DNA of 64,000 bases from Fremontodendron californicum (GCA_030761205.1 JAULJL010000015.1:9677501-9741500), one strand, 5' to 3'; positions 12,685-23,389 are shown, counted from the first letter of the stretch. A program made the numbers and translations. Notes: generated by a model not told the origin, from the letters alone.

Positions 12685-13221
12685 CTATGAGTCGAGGATA
12701 TGCTTCCCATCCAGTTTTCTTACAAGCTGGCAAACAGGGTCTTTTATCATCAGATTCCCAAGATGTTGCCATTCCCTTTGGAATTGCGGCCATAAATCAA
12801 GAATTTCTCTCTGTACGTCTCCACTAGGATGCGTCTCAAGAGAAAGTTGGATATTTCCCAAATTCTCCTTACTCAGTCCATCCTTAATGAATTCAATTTT
12901 ATCATCTCGATTAGAGGACGGAATCCCAATAGAACGACATTTACCGTTACACGTCCATCGTGCACACTTGTGGCAATTTGAACTCATGCGCTTTGCTCGT
13001 CGCTTCTTTGCATAAGTGCTTCTACCTGTACCTGGTAAATGCAAAACAGGAAGATATTCATCTTCACGTACCTTGGCTTCAATTATCCAACGTATGTCTT
13101 CAGGAATCCCTTTGTGCATAAGCATTCTTAATCTTTCAAATCGAACTTGGTAAAGCTTCAGTAAAATATTCCGAGGAAAAGGAGGAAATTGTTTCTGCAA
13201 TCTTTTGAGAATATCATCCAT
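12685..13221 (-). CDS. ORF2: cysteine/arginine-rich nucleic-acid-binding protein, carlavirus-like (element A)
   Basis: 178 aa, the same length as in B and C, with only about four residues different from C. A basic patch KKRRAKR (residues 72-78) directly precedes a compact cysteine cluster C83-x2-C86-x4-C91-x3-C95. The block GRSTYAKKRRAKRMSSNCHK, with FIKDGLSKE some 15 residues after the cluster, resembles the cysteine-rich nucleic-acid-binding protein of carlaviruses (Pfam Carla_C4 type). Those proteins bind RNA and act as silencing suppressors or host growth regulators. The similarity is from motif recognition only. It is not the Calypso-type env-like protein. A 3' splice site (TTTTTTTTCAG) abuts its ATG, suggesting expression from a spliced RNA. 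The intact frame in an element without RT points to recent activity or selection. Confidence 0.7.
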   Translation of the reverse strand: MDDILKRLQKQFPPFPRNILLKLYQVRFERLRMLMHKGIPEDIRWIIEAKVREDEYLPVLHLPGTGRSTYAKKRRAKRMSSNCHKCARWTCNGKCRSIGIPSSNRDDKIEFIKDGLSKENLGNIQLSLETHPSGDVQREILDLWPQFQREWQHLGNLMIKDPVCQLVRKLDGKHILDS

Positions 13222-13379
13222 CCTGAAAAAAAATGAAATAAAATAAAATGAAAGAGAAATTGAAAGAGAAATTTATATACAATATCAGTTTTGTGGGTAG
13301 CTGATGGAACCGACTTAAATAATCACGGAGTACCGTTATCCGCCATTTAACCGGGATTAAAAAAAAATTATATTTACAT

Positions 13380-16115
13380 CTAGTTATTTTCAAAACAAGG
13401 ATCAGAAAGAAAAACAACCTCTTCTTGAGTAATATGATTTTCCAAAAAGAGTTTGAGTCTTTGTCCATTTACCTTGAATACGTTACCATTTTGAGGATTC
13501 TCAATGTCAACTGCTCCATAATGATACACATGCTTAACCACAAATGGGCCAGTCCATCTTGATCTCAACTTACCAGGAAATAAGTGAAGTCTAGAATTAT
13601 AAAGTAGAACTTTTTGCCCAACATCAAATGTTTTTCTTGAAATTAACTTGTCATGAAAGGCTTTAGTTCTTTTTTGAATTTTAGAATTCTCATATGCATC
13701 TTTTCTGAGTTCCTCAAGTTTTTGTTTCCAACAATGCTTAACCTGAAAAGAATTTAACAAAGAATCAGTGTGTGAAATTTCTGAAGCATTATCAAACTCA
13801 CATTCCATTAAATAAGCTTCTAAAGGATCATGGAATGTGGTAGTGGTGAGATGTTCATGAACAAGTTCTTCAATGAAATCCACTTCATGTACTTCTGAAT
13901 CATCACCAGGTTGCTTGCAAATGTTGAACACATTTAATTCTAAAGTCATATTTCCAAAAGAAATGTTCAACATACCATTCCTGCAATTTATCAGAGCATT
14001 AGAAGTTGCAAGACATGGACGGCCTAATATAACAGGAATTTGAACATTTGGATTTGAAACAGGATGTGTGTCCAAAACAATAAAATCAACAGGGAAGTAA
14101 AAATTATCAATTTGAACCAAAACATCTTCAACTATCCCTCGAGGAATTTTTACAGAACGATCAGCTAGTTGAAGTGTAACAGGTGTTTCCTTGAGTTCAC
14201 CTAAACCTAACTGTTGATAAACAGAAAAAGGCAAAAGATTAACACTAGCACCAAGATCAAGCAATGCACGTTCTATTCTAGTGTTTCCAATGATGCATGA
14301 GATTGTTGGACATCCAGGATCTTTGAATTTTGGTGGAGTAAGGTGCTGAATGATTGAGCTCACACTTTCCGTCAGAAATGCTTTCTTTTGTACATTATGT
14401 TTCCTTTTAACTGTGCACATGTCCTTCAAAAATTTAGCATAATATGGAACTTGTTTGATTGCATCCAATAAAGGAATGTTAATCTTAACTTGTTTGAAAA
14501 GTTCATAAATTTCTGCATTTTGATTCAAATTCTTTATTGTTTGCAACCTTTGAGGAAAAGGAGCAGGATGCATACCTTTTTCTTTGTCCAAATTTTCAAG
14601 AAGTTCAGACTTACCATCGTCCTTACCATTACTTTTCGGAGGGGAAGGAGGATCTTGGTCTTTTGATGGAATGTTTTTGTCAATTGCCTTTCCACTTCGA
14701 AGAGTTGTGATAGAACTGGCATTTTCCTGTTGAGTTTCATTGGAGCAAGAAACAAGACATTGAGTAGAAGGGTTAGGCTGAGGTTGAGCAGGAAACTTAC
14801 CTTTTTCTTGAGTGCGTAATGAAGCTGTCAATGTGGACAAGGTGTTTTTGATCTCATTGATGTCCTGTGAAGTCCGGTTATTCACATTTGCTTGTGTTTG
14901 CATGAATGCTTGCAATGTCTCTTCCAAGGTTTGTACACGTGAAGGTTGATAGGAAAAAGTGTTGCCCGGCTTTTGAGATTGTGGTACCTGAACATGATTA
15001 TTATTCCGCCAACTGAAGTTGGGATGATTTCTCCATTCAGGGTTATATGTTTCAGAGTAAGGAGAAGGAAAAAGCTTTTTAAATGTGTTTATGGAATTTA
15101 CTTGATCATGCAACGTTTCTTTAAGAATGGGAATGTTTGGACATTCAGAAGTGGGGTGTCCCATGATTTCACAAATTCCACAACTTTCTTCATTTTTAAC
15201 CGTTTTGACCTCTTTTACTTCTCTAAGTTCCATGGCTTCAATCTTTCTAGCCAAATTAGCTACTTTAGCTTTTATCTCATCTTCTTGACTAAAATGATAT
15301 TTTCCTCTGTTAGAAACAACATTAGATCTATTGGAACTTTCAGAGGAATTATCTGTGTGCCAGGCTTGAGAGTTATCTGCCAAATGGTCTAGGTAGTCAA
15401 AGGCTTCTTCAGGTTCTTTTTCTAGAAACTCACCGTTACACATTGTTTCAACAAATTGTTTAGTTTCGGGAGTTAAACTTTCATAAAAGAAACTAATAAG
15501 ACGCCATTTTTCAAAACCATGATGTGGACAAGAACTTAACAAATCTTTAAAACGCTCCCAGCACTGAAAAAATGCTTCATTTTGATTTTGATTGAAATTT
15601 TGAATCTGTCTTTTCAAAGCAGTAGTTTTATGTGCTGGGAAAAATTTCTTTAGAAACTCAGTTTGTAATTCTTGCCATGTGCCAATTGACCTTGGTTTTA
15701 AATTATGAAGCCAAATTTTTGCTTTATCTTTTAAAGAAAAAGGAAATAATTTTAGCTTGACAATTTCATTTGTACATTGTTGGTCATTAAAGGTGACACA
15801 TACATCTTCGAAGTCTTTTAGAAACGAGTAAGCACTTTCCGATTCTAACCCATGGAAATTTGGAAGCAAAGCTATCATACCTGGTTTAAAACGAAAGTTG
15901 TTTGCATTGAGAGGAAAAATAAAACAAGAGGGTGATGAGCTTCGAGTTGGTTGCAAGTAGTCACGCATGGTGCGTACTTGTCTGTTCTCATCTTCAGCAT
16001 GAACACTTTCATTGTCAGCCATGGTAGGAGTTGTATTAGAAAGATTACCTGAAAAAGTTTCACAATAAAATCTAACTAAACGACGAGATCTAAAATCACG
16101 TCGCCAAACAAGCAT
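13380..16115 (-). CDS. Gag-protease polyprotein with in-frame pol deletion (element A)
   Basis: 911 aa open. The likely Gag start is the internal ATG at 16022 (MADNESVHAEDE), because the upstream ATG at 16115 is GTG in B. Gag is followed by a CCHC zinc knuckle CGICEIMGHPTSEC (about residues 312-325), a Thr/Pro-rich linker and an aspartic protease with LLDLGASVN (Asp about 620) and ILGRPCLATS. After HCWKQK it jumps in frame to LEELRKDAY, the last ~110 residues of pol (LRSRWTGPFVV, VNGQRLKLFL). Compared with C it is 875 codons shorter and lacks RT, RNase H and the integrase zinc and catalytic domains. A GAGGAACT microhomology lies at the join. It would supply particle protein and protease but no replication enzymes. 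Confidence 0.85.
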   Translation of the reverse strand: MLVWRRDFRSRRLVRFYCETFSGNLSNTTPTMADNESVHAEDENRQVRTMRDYLQPTRSSSPSCFIFPLNANNFRFKPGMIALLPNFHGLESESAYSFLKDFEDVCVTFNDQQCTNEIVKLKLFPFSLKDKAKIWLHNLKPRSIGTWQELQTEFLKKFFPAHKTTALKRQIQNFNQNQNEAFFQCWERFKDLLSSCPHHGFEKWRLISFFYESLTPETKQFVETMCNGEFLEKEPEEAFDYLDHLADNSQAWHTDNSSESSNRSNVVSNRGKYHFSQEDEIKAKVANLARKIEAMELREVKEVKTVKNEESCGICEIMGHPTSECPNIPILKETLHDQVNSINTFKKLFPSPYSETYNPEWRNHPNFSWRNNNHVQVPQSQKPGNTFSYQPSRVQTLEETLQAFMQTQANVNNRTSQDINEIKNTLSTLTASLRTQEKGKFPAQPQPNPSTQCLVSCSNETQQENASSITTLRSGKAIDKNIPSKDQDPPSPPKSNGKDDGKSELLENLDKEKGMHPAPFPQRLQTIKNLNQNAEIYELFKQVKINIPLLDAIKQVPYYAKFLKDMCTVKRKHNVQKKAFLTESVSSIIQHLTPPKFKDPGCPTISCIIGNTRIERALLDLGASVNLLPFSVYQQLGLGELKETPVTLQLADRSVKIPRGIVEDVLVQIDNFYFPVDFIVLDTHPVSNPNVQIPVILGRPCLATSNALINCRNGMLNISFGNMTLELNVFNICKQPGDDSEVHEVDFIEELVHEHLTTTTFHDPLEAYLMECEFDNASEISHTDSLLNSFQVKHCWKQKLEELRKDAYENSKIQKRTKAFHDKLISRKTFDVGQKVLLYNSRLHLFPGKLRSRWTGPFVVKHVYHYGAVDIENPQNGNVFKVNGQRLKLFLENHITQEEVVFLSDPCFENN

Positions 16116-16129
16116 AAAACAAAGTTAAT

Positions 16130-16232
16130 ATACAGATTAGGCGGTATAACCAGCCAATAAAAATAAAACAAAGTTAATATACAATATAGATATAAATATA
16201 TAGAAAATTAGGCGGTATAACCAGCCAATAAA
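16130..16232 (-). repeat. Element A leader repeats (2 copies)
   Basis: Two copies of GGCTGGTTATACCGCCTAAT (element strand) lie between the primer-binding site and gag. C has three and B five. Confidence 0.85.
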
Positions 16233-16270
16233 AATAAATATACTTATAAACTTATATACTTAGTATTGCC

Positions 16271-16288
16271 TCCCCGGCAACGGCGCCA
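16271..16288 (-). other. Element A primer-binding site (tRNA-Asp)
   Basis: On the element strand TGGCGCCGTTGCCGGGGA, 6 nt inside the 5' LTR. It is a perfect 18-nt complement of the plant tRNA-Asp(GUC) 3' end. Confidence 0.9.
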
Positions 16289-16294
16289 AAAACT

Positions 16295-17793
16295 TGATGG
16301 ATACTCAATTAAGAGTTGTAAACCCAAGTGCAGGTTATGTTCAAGTAATAAATTCTCGGGTGTCCGAGGTCGAACCACAGGGAAGCGTACTAGTAAGTAT
16401 AAGTTTATAAATATATATGAAAAAGAAAATAAACAAAATATTAGGGAATCAATAACAAAGAAAGTAAACAAGATATTATAGAACAAAATAAACAAAATAA
16501 CATAAAAGCAATTAAACAAGATATAAAAAAACAATAAGAAAGGATGTTGAGGTTAGAGAATCCACTCTTGGTGTTATGCTAAGATTAATCTTGTTTTATT
16601 ACACAATTGAAATCCACACATAAGGGAGGTTCCAATCGGAAGGTTTAGCAATTCAGTCCAAATTGTCCAACGTCCATAGCATATGATATTATGTTCATTT
16701 GGTGTCCTCAAAACTCATAAAAAGAGTCCAAGCATTCCTTATGCCAAGGTATATGTCTACAACAAATCAAGGTTATGAAACCAAGTATTTACTGTGCCAT
16801 TTTCATTGTCAATAATGAATCAAGTTCTCTACTTTGCAAGTATGATTTTAAACCAAAAGAAAATATTATCTATACTAGTGTTTATAAATGATGATTCATT
16901 TTAGCTCATGTTTAAGAGACTAACCTTAGCATTTACCAAGAGCTTCACCTCATCACCTCAACAATATGATTAGCAACACATACTAGATATGAATAAAATG
17001 AAAAGAAATGTAAGAAGCATAAGTAAATAAAAAAAGAAAACTAGAGAAAGGAAAGAAGAAGTAAACTTAGAGAATTTTATTACAATGGCTAATATCCTAC
17101 CAATCTATAATGTATCCCAATACTCATCCAAGGCCCTCTATTTATACACATTTTGGAGGGCTAAATGACAAGAGACAAGCTTTACAAATTTCAAAGGTAG
17201 GTATAATAGGTGGGTGCATTTTTCTAACAATTTTCGTCATATTGTATGACAATTCTGATCAGCCAGCTTGATGGTCGATTTTGTCAATGTTGGAGGCTCG
17301 ATCTGATAAAATTGTCTTCTAGAAAAATATACCCCTATCAGTTACGGATCCATAGCCGTTGGAATCAGCTCATTTTCTGATGTGGATAAGAAGATATGGG
17401 CAAAATACGAAAACAGGTCAGCACAGACGTCATTGCACATCAGCCAACTTGATGGTCGATTTCGCTAGGGAAAACGACTCTGTTTCTAGAAGTGTAAAAC
17501 ATGAAAAAGATAGATATGCCTCTTAGCTTTGCACGGCTACAAATTTCAGCCTTATTGCTTCAGTGAAACTCGAGATATAGCTGATATGGAAAAAGGTGTC
17601 AGAACTGGAACTGAACTGGATTTGCCCTTAATTCTAGTAATCTGAAACCACTCAAAGAAACTTGTGAAAAACACCAAATTACATAAAAATATAAAAGATC
17701 ATAAACACAATTAGACTAAACAATAATAACTCGTATTTGACACAAAACAATAATAAAACAAAACTAAAAACTATATAATTATACGAGTTATCA
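16295..17793 (-). repeat. Element A 5' LTR
   Basis: 1499 bp, TG..CA on the element strand. TATAAATAG lies at 17138..17146 (minus strand), followed by AATAAA about 60 nt downstream as in C. The LTR also carries two copies of a ~26-bp direct repeat (ATCGACCATCAAGYTGGCTG). Confidence 0.95.
17138..17146 (-). promoter_or_regulatory. Element A LTR TATA box
   Basis: TATAAATAG on the minus strand, conserved in all six LTRs of the family. It is the probable core promoter for the genomic RNA. Confidence 0.65.
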
Positions 17794-17798
17794 ATGCT

Positions 17799-19370
17799 CA
17801 GTTGAATTACACCACCACCGAAAAAGAGTTGCTTGCAGTGGTATTTGCTTTTGATAAATTCCGATATTATCTTGTGGGCACCAAAGTCATTGTCTACACC
17901 GATCATTCGGCTATCAAGTACTTGATTGAAAAGAAGGATGCAAAACCTCACTTGATCCGTTGGATACTTATTTTACAAGAATTTGATTTAGAGATCTGAG
18001 ATAAAAAGGGGATCGAAAATCAAGTGGCAGGTTATCTATCAAGATTGGATAATGAGGCACAAGTTGGCTAGGCAATCCAAATAAATGAGACTTTCCTGAT
18101 GAGCAACTCTTCCAAGTTCATCACAAGGAATCACCATGGTATGCCGACTATGTGAATTATATTGTGAGTAAAATCTTTCCACCTGATTTAAATTCTCAAC
18201 AAAAGAAAAAGTTCTTGCATGATGTGAAGTACTATTACTGGGATGAACTTTTCTTGTTTAAGCAATGCAAAGATCAGATTCTTAGAAAGTGTGTGCCCAA
18301 GGAAGAAGTTGAAAACATTTTGCAACATTGTCACTCCTCGGATTATGGAGGGCACTTTGGACGAGAACGAACTGCAACAAAAGTGCTCCAATCAGGTTTT
18401 TATTGGCCAACTCTCTTTAAAGATGCTCATCAGTTTGTTACAAGGGGTTATAGATGTCAAAGAGTGGGCAACATCTCAAGGAGAAACGAGATGCCTCTCA
18501 ACAACATTCTAGAAGTAGAGATTTTTGATGTATGGGGAATTGATTTCATGGGTCCATTTATTTCCTCCTACAACAATCGTTATATTCTAGTTGCGGCTGA
18601 TTATGTATCTAAGTGGGTGGAAGCAACAGCCTTGCCAACCAATGATTCTAAGGTGGTTCTAAACTTCTTGAAAAAGAACATCTTTACTCATTTTGGCACT
18701 CTAAGAGCAATTATTAGTGATGAGGGGTCTCACTTTTGCAATAAATATTTTGAAGCCCTCCTTGCTAAATACGGGGTCAAGCACAAGATTTCCACCACCT
18801 ACCATCCACAAACAAGTGGTTAAGCCGAAGTTTCTAATAGAGAAATCAAGAGGATCTTGGAGAAGACTGTCAGCCCAACTAGAAAAGATTGGTCCAAGAG
18901 ATTGGATGATGCATTATGGGCATACCGAACTGCTTACAAAACTCCGATTGGGATGTCTCCATACAAATTGGTTTTCGAGAAAACATGTCATCTTCCGGTA
19001 GAGTTGGAACACAATGCATATTGGGCCATCAAGAAACTGAATTTTGATCTTCATGCAGCAGGTGAGCTACGTCTCTTGCAACTTAATGAGATGGATGAAT
19101 TTCGTCTTCAAGCTTTATGAAAATGCCAAGCTTTACAAAGAAAAAATGAAGAGATGGCATGATAAGAAGATCATGGAGCGACACTTTGAACCAGGCCAAT
19201 ATGTGATTCTCTACAACTCTTGCCTAAAGCTATTTCTGGGAAAACTTAAGTCTCGATGGTCCGGACATTTCAAAGTTACTAAAGTTTTTCCTTATGGAGC
19301 AGTCGAGGTGGTTGAAGAGAGTTCCAATCGAATATTCAAAGTGAATGGCCAAAGGCTCAAGCATTACTAG
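17799..19370 (+). pseudogene. X1 pol remnant, 3' part (RNase H, integrase)
   Basis: Continues directly from 8397 once element A and its target duplication are removed. RNase H (TEKELLAVVFAFDKF, YTDHSAIKYL) ends at an in-frame stop near 17998. Integrase follows from 18152 with the zinc-binding HCHSSDYGGHF, the catalytic region WGIDFMGPF and IISDEGSHFCNK. A stop replaces the glutamine after HPQTSG (about 18822); X2 shares it. More integrase (ILEKTVSPTRKDW, SPYKLVF) and the C-terminal tail run to TAG at 19368. X1 also has a private frameshift near 19118. Confidence 0.88.
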
Positions 19371-19935
19371 GGAGGCGATTTTGAAAGTCCTCAATCATTC
19401 CTGGAAAAGACTATGGCTCTCAAATAATGTAGTTAGTAATTTGAGGAAAAGACTATGGCTCTCAAAAATCCTGGAAAAAAAATGTAAAGTGTCTATGGGT
19501 GACTTAAACCAAAATATATCTTTCTCCTACCTTAACCCTAGCCTTACATTACAAGCTCAATAAAGACCTACTTGATCCTTGATGAAGTGTTAGTCTACAT
19601 TAGTGGAGAGAGAGATGAAAACCAAACATATGAGAATCTAGTACTATAATTCGTATTTTGCATAAGCATAAACTTATTTGGATTGCATGCAATGATTTGT
19701 CAAGAGATTATTCACACACACACTGGAAATACATTCAAGCATGAGACATACGATTGAATTGAATCATAAAGTTGGATTATGTTTGTGTTTTACTTTGAGT
19801 TGAGATTTTGAGGAAAATTAAGGAAATCATTACTTGAGTGCATTTATCTCTCGCTTTATTTCGTTTTGTTTTGTTTTATTTATTTAGTTTGTTTTGTTTT
19901 GCTCGAGAACTACCAAAATCTTAAGTTTGGGGGTG
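19371..19935 (+). other. X1 3' spacer with deletion scar and polypurine tract
   Basis: At about 19395..19435 the sequence jumps from the end of pol to a point corresponding to about 62008 in X2, removing ~3.5 kb including the env-like ORF. The join contains filler resembling the text about 45 bp downstream (GGAAAAGACTATGGCTCTCA occurs twice). The spacer ends in the polypurine tract AAGTTTGGGGGTG, abutting the 3' LTR at 19936. No gene is seen. Confidence 0.8.
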
Positions 19936-21148
19936 TGATAAATCTATAAAATAGAGTTATTTTATCCTATTTTATGCTTTTAAAATAGCTAAGTCCTTGT
20001 ATTTTAAACTATTAATTTATTATTTTTAGTTATTTTTATTTTATTTTATTTTATTTATTTTATTTTATGTTTAATTTTTAGTTATTAATTTAATGTTTTT
20101 TGTAGAATCCAAAAGCAAGAAGGAGAGACTCAGCTCATATATGGAAAGTCCAAGCTGGAAGCAGTTACTTGGTCACAAAGTTTCCCTTCTTCGGGCTTTT
20201 TAAGAACTCTATAAATAGGAATATGACTTTATTTTTTTTAGAACTTCTTAGTTCTTAGCTTTAATTTTCTGAAAAGGAGAGCAGCCACCACAATCTTGCA
20301 AGAAGCTAAGAGCAGTTTTGAATACTATAAGACTGAAGATCTGACAACCTTTAGTTTTCTCTTTTTCCTTAATCTTCTTTTATTCTTTTGTAATTTAATG
20401 GTGGTGAAACTTTTTTGCTTATTGTTTTCAAAGTTGAGCATGAACTACCTTTTCTAGGATTGCAATGGAACTCAACACATAGTTTGAATTGTTTTACTCT
20501 CTGATTTGATTTAATGATATTTGAGTTGTTTATGCAATCTTGTACTTAATGCTTTTAATTGCTTGGTCACCATTTAAACTGATTTGTTAACCTAAATACA
20601 ATTTGGAAAAGGGAGTTTAATGTTAGACATGGATTGCATAACACATGTTTCATATTCATTTATTAGGATGAATTGATCTGCATATAGGGTAGGAATACAC
20701 TTACATGTCATGTGTAATCAATTTTAGAGTCTAAGCTTAATGAGTTCTTCTTTAATTCAATTATCATAGGAATATAGTCAATTGGTTAAGAAGGATATTT
20801 TTATAAGACCATCGAAAGATTCTTATAAATAGATTAGAACTCTAGGTTAACAACTCAAGATCATTAATCAAGTTAAGAGGGTAAGAAACGTTCAAGCAAA
20901 GTGTTAAGGAAAATTGTAATCCTAGGCTTTTCTCCATTGAATTAAATCCCAATTTTTATTTTCTTTATTATTTTTCTTTAATTTAGTTTCAATTCACAAA
21001 TTTTTAATTAATTATTTGGATAAGATTAAGCTGTTTTAATTTTAGTATTTAACGAAATTAATAACAATTCCTCGTGGGTTCGACACTCTACTTCCACTCT
21101 ATTACTTGTTTGTGATAACATGCACTTGCGTAGTAAAATCTGATAACA
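19936..21148 (+). repeat. X1 3' LTR
   Basis: 1213 bp with TATAAATAG at 20210..20218. It ends TCTGATAACA, followed by the target duplication GATAG. Confidence 0.92.
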
Positions 21149-21276
21149 GATAGTTTTATTGAATTACAATTTTAAATAGGGTTACTTTCGTAGAAGTAGC
21201 TAGTATGAATTAATATGAGCTTTAGCAATCCTTGGATATGAAAGTTTTTTAATGGATAATTTGCATTTCGTGCTAA

Positions 21277-21498
21277 ATGCAACTGCTAAGGGCAACACTT
21301 CATCGTCAAGGATTAAGGAAAGAAGCCTTGTTATTAGTTAGTAGTACTTGTTGTTACACTCATTCTTTTGGGTATCACCATATTATCGACCTCGTTCTTG
21401 CAAATATGTCTAATGTAATTCCAAGCCAATCAAGTGTATTTTGTGATACTAATGATGCTCTAATGAACATGTTTACCACCTTCTTGGCGGTGATGTAA
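21277..21498 (+). other. Unrecognised open frame after X1 (possible exon)
   Basis: A 73-codon frame beginning MQLLRATLHRQGLRKEALLL, of ordinary composition, just right of the X1 target duplication. The start of the same frame is present and open in copy 2 (63861..64000). I do not recognise the product. It could be the last exon of a gene whose first exon is at 3166..3293, or a chance frame. Confidence 0.2.
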
Positions 21499-21794
21499 TT
21501 TGAATTTTGTCAGACACATTAAAAAAAGAAAACAACACCTAATGCACTAAAGCTGTGAAATCATGTTTGTGTTTTTTGTTGTATTATACTTCTTTAATTT
21601 CTAGAGTCTGTTTCGTTAACTAGGAAATTTAATTGTTTCGAATGTGTATATACTTGATTTTGGATACTAATATATTACCTCTTCCCAAGAGAAATAAAGT
21701 TGTTTTACAGAAAATTGTACTTTCGCGTACAATAGCAAAGGTATTCCATAACAAGTAATAAAGTCGCTTCACTAAAGGTTGCTTCATTGGAAGT

Positions 21795-21987
21795 TCTTGT
21801 TCGGAAGAGCTCTTGTTCGGAACAGCTTTCGTTCAGAACAGTTCTTGTTTGAAACAGCTCTTGTTTGGAACAACTCTTGTTCAGAGTAGCTCTTGTTCGT
21901 AACAGCTCTTATTTAGAACAGCTCATGTTTGGAACAGCTTTCATTCAGAACAACTTCTGTTCGGAACAGCTCTTGTTTAGAAACAAC
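21795..21987 (+). repeat. 16-bp minisatellite, about 12 units
   Basis: Twelve consecutive degenerate units of TCTTGTTCGGAACAGC: eleven of 16 bp and a last one of 17 bp. No multiple of three is maintained, so it is not a protein repeat. Confidence 0.85.
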
Positions 21988-22683
21988 ACTCTCATGAAAA
22001 GGGACCTCCACCAAGAAGTATTCTACAGAAGACGTTTCACCGATACTACTTCACCGAAACAGAAGAAGTGAAAATAACCCCAGAATATGACAGGGTTCTT
22101 GGGTTAATTTCACTATTGGGATGTTCTGGAGAGCTTGGCTTGGTGGATCAGACATGGAGATGGTTAAGAGGTATCCTCTTAACCTTTTCCTGAAGTATGA
22201 GTGCTTCTCCCTTTCTTTCAGAACAAATAGTGAACTCATGTTCAATATTACCAACAACAATCTAAACTTCCATCAAACAAAACATTAATACCTTAGTAAC
22301 TGACCATCTTCTCCATTATACCTATTAAATATATATGTTTTGTAACTCCTATTCTGACACCTACAAATAGGAGCTCCCACAATTTATTTGGGACTTTTGG
22401 CTATTGGAGCAACTTTTCTCTCTAAAGTTCTCTCTGTAATTCTCTCTTCTCTGATTCTCTCCTCAGCCTTGTTCACAGCCATACTCAGCCTTGCTCCACC
22501 ATCTCTCCACTTCCTCCACCTTACTTACCACCACCTGTCGCTGTGCTCAACACTTCAGGGTTTGCTCTAGTCTTCCTTTCCGCCGTCTCCCGGCAACATC
22601 CCATTTCACTTGTTTGCAACGCTTCCTCTCCCTACCAAAGAACCCTCTACAGAATGCAAAACATAAAAATAAGTTTATATATC
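21988..22683 (+). other. Unassigned region with C/T-rich stretch
   Basis: The part from about 22410 is strongly C/T-rich (CTCTCT, CCACC) and looks like a plant 5' leader or LTR end. TACAAATAGG near 22360 could be a TATA-like element. I find no convincing gene. It could be the promoter and leader of the RING-H2 fragment downstream. Confidence 0.4.
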
Positions 22684-23389
22684 TATGTTACTCAGATTCG
22701 GGTGTGAGTGTCGGATACGAGTATTTGTCTGACACGAGTATATTCAATTTTTTAAAAGCTTTTTCAAGTATTTAGAGGGTTTTTGGAAGGTCATATCCCC
22801 ATACCCATGTCTGCATAAGCGTCGGACACGGGTGCCGGATACAGGTACTTCAAAAAAATGAAGAGTTGGAGCTAGGGATGGCAATAGAGCGGGACGGGGG
22901 CGGGGATTGCCTTATCCACCTCCGCCCCACTCTTGCATGGATGTTGAAACAATATCCACTTCCATGGATGTCAGTTACATGCATAACCGTTCCACGGTAC
23001 TCTACTCCACTACATCCTAGTTTTTATTAATTATTTTTAACGTAATATTATAAAATATTATATTGTAATTTATTCATGAACATAATTTTACTATATAAAA
23101 TTTTATAATATATATAATATACATATATATACTAATATATATATAATATTTATATTATTTTAGTATATATATCTAATATATATATACTAAAAATATAAAA
23201 GGAAAATATAAAAATATTTTAAAAAGTAAAATAGTAATTTCAAAAGTCGGGACGGGGCCGAGCAAGCATTTACCAAAACCATCCCGCTCCATCCCTCTTC
23301 GTTTAAAAAAAAACTTTTTCATTCGGAGCGGATTAGTACAAAATCTATCGATCAAATTGAGTTTTGCCATCCCTAGTTGGAGCAACATA
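22684..23389. mobile_element. MITE-like element with TATGTTACTC ends, interrupted by a hAT element
   Basis: It starts TATGTTACTC and ends GAGCAACATA, near-perfect inverted termini. It contains repeated GTCGGACACGGG-type text. About 200 bp long without the nested 22873..23375 element and its target duplication. It is related to 25062..25227. Confidence 0.6.
22873..23375. mobile_element. Non-autonomous hAT element
   Basis: 503 bp with terminal inverted repeats TAGGGATGGCAA / TTGCCATCCCTA. It is flanked by a perfect 8-bp target duplication GTTGGAGC (22865..22872 and 23376..23383). Both features are standard for hAT elements. It has no transposase; the inside is G/C-rich near the ends and (AT)-rich in the middle. 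Confidence 0.9.

Larger units (their letters stand above)
8398..17793 (-). mobile_element. Element A: Athila-type retrotransposon with ORF2 and LOG, pol deleted
   Basis: 9396 bp in reverse orientation inside the RNase H region of X1. The target duplication is ATGCT (8393..8397 and 17794..17798); the uninterrupted site survives in X2 near 56927. Both LTRs are 1499 bp and differ at about five positions by eye, so the insertion is recent. In element order: 5' LTR (16295..17793), tRNA-Asp primer-binding site, two leader repeats, gag-protease fused in frame to the C-terminal tail of pol, ORF2, an intron, LOG, a 1.7 kb spacer, the polypurine tract and the 3' LTR. It lacks RT, RNase H and the integrase core, so it could move only if helped by an intact relative such as C. 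Confidence 0.95.
3927..21148 (+). mobile_element. X1: degenerate Athila/Calypso-type LTR retrotransposon, split by element A
   Basis: The LTRs start TGATAA and end CA (3927..5140 and 19936..21148). They are flanked by the perfect target duplication GATAG (3922..3926 and 21149..21153). Inside are a tRNA-Asp primer-binding site, gag, a DLGAS protease, an internally deleted RT, RNase H and integrase, all broken by stops and frameshifts. The LTRs differ visibly from each other (several percent by eye), so the insertion is old. X2 is its duplicate. X1 lacks about 3.5 kb present in X2 (the env-like region) and carries element A inside RNase H. Confidence 0.93.
1..21416. repeat. Segmental duplication, copy 1 (left arm and X1 locus)
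   Basis: Bases 1..3926 match 27847..31772 base for base apart from scattered substitutions and small indels (both 3926 bp; about 1-2% different by eye). The match continues through the LTR element X and resumes after it (21149..21416 against 63734..64000). The copies are direct repeats offset by 27.8 kb on the left. The offset grows to 42.6 kb on the right because different retrotransposons inserted in each copy. The left limit lies outside the window, and copy 1 may extend to 27846. Real tandem duplication and an assembly of two haplotypes in series would look alike here. Confidence 0.93.

Noticed and set aside
21795..21987. CRISPR-like array
   Set aside because: Units are contiguous without spacers, in a plant nuclear context. 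It is a minisatellite.
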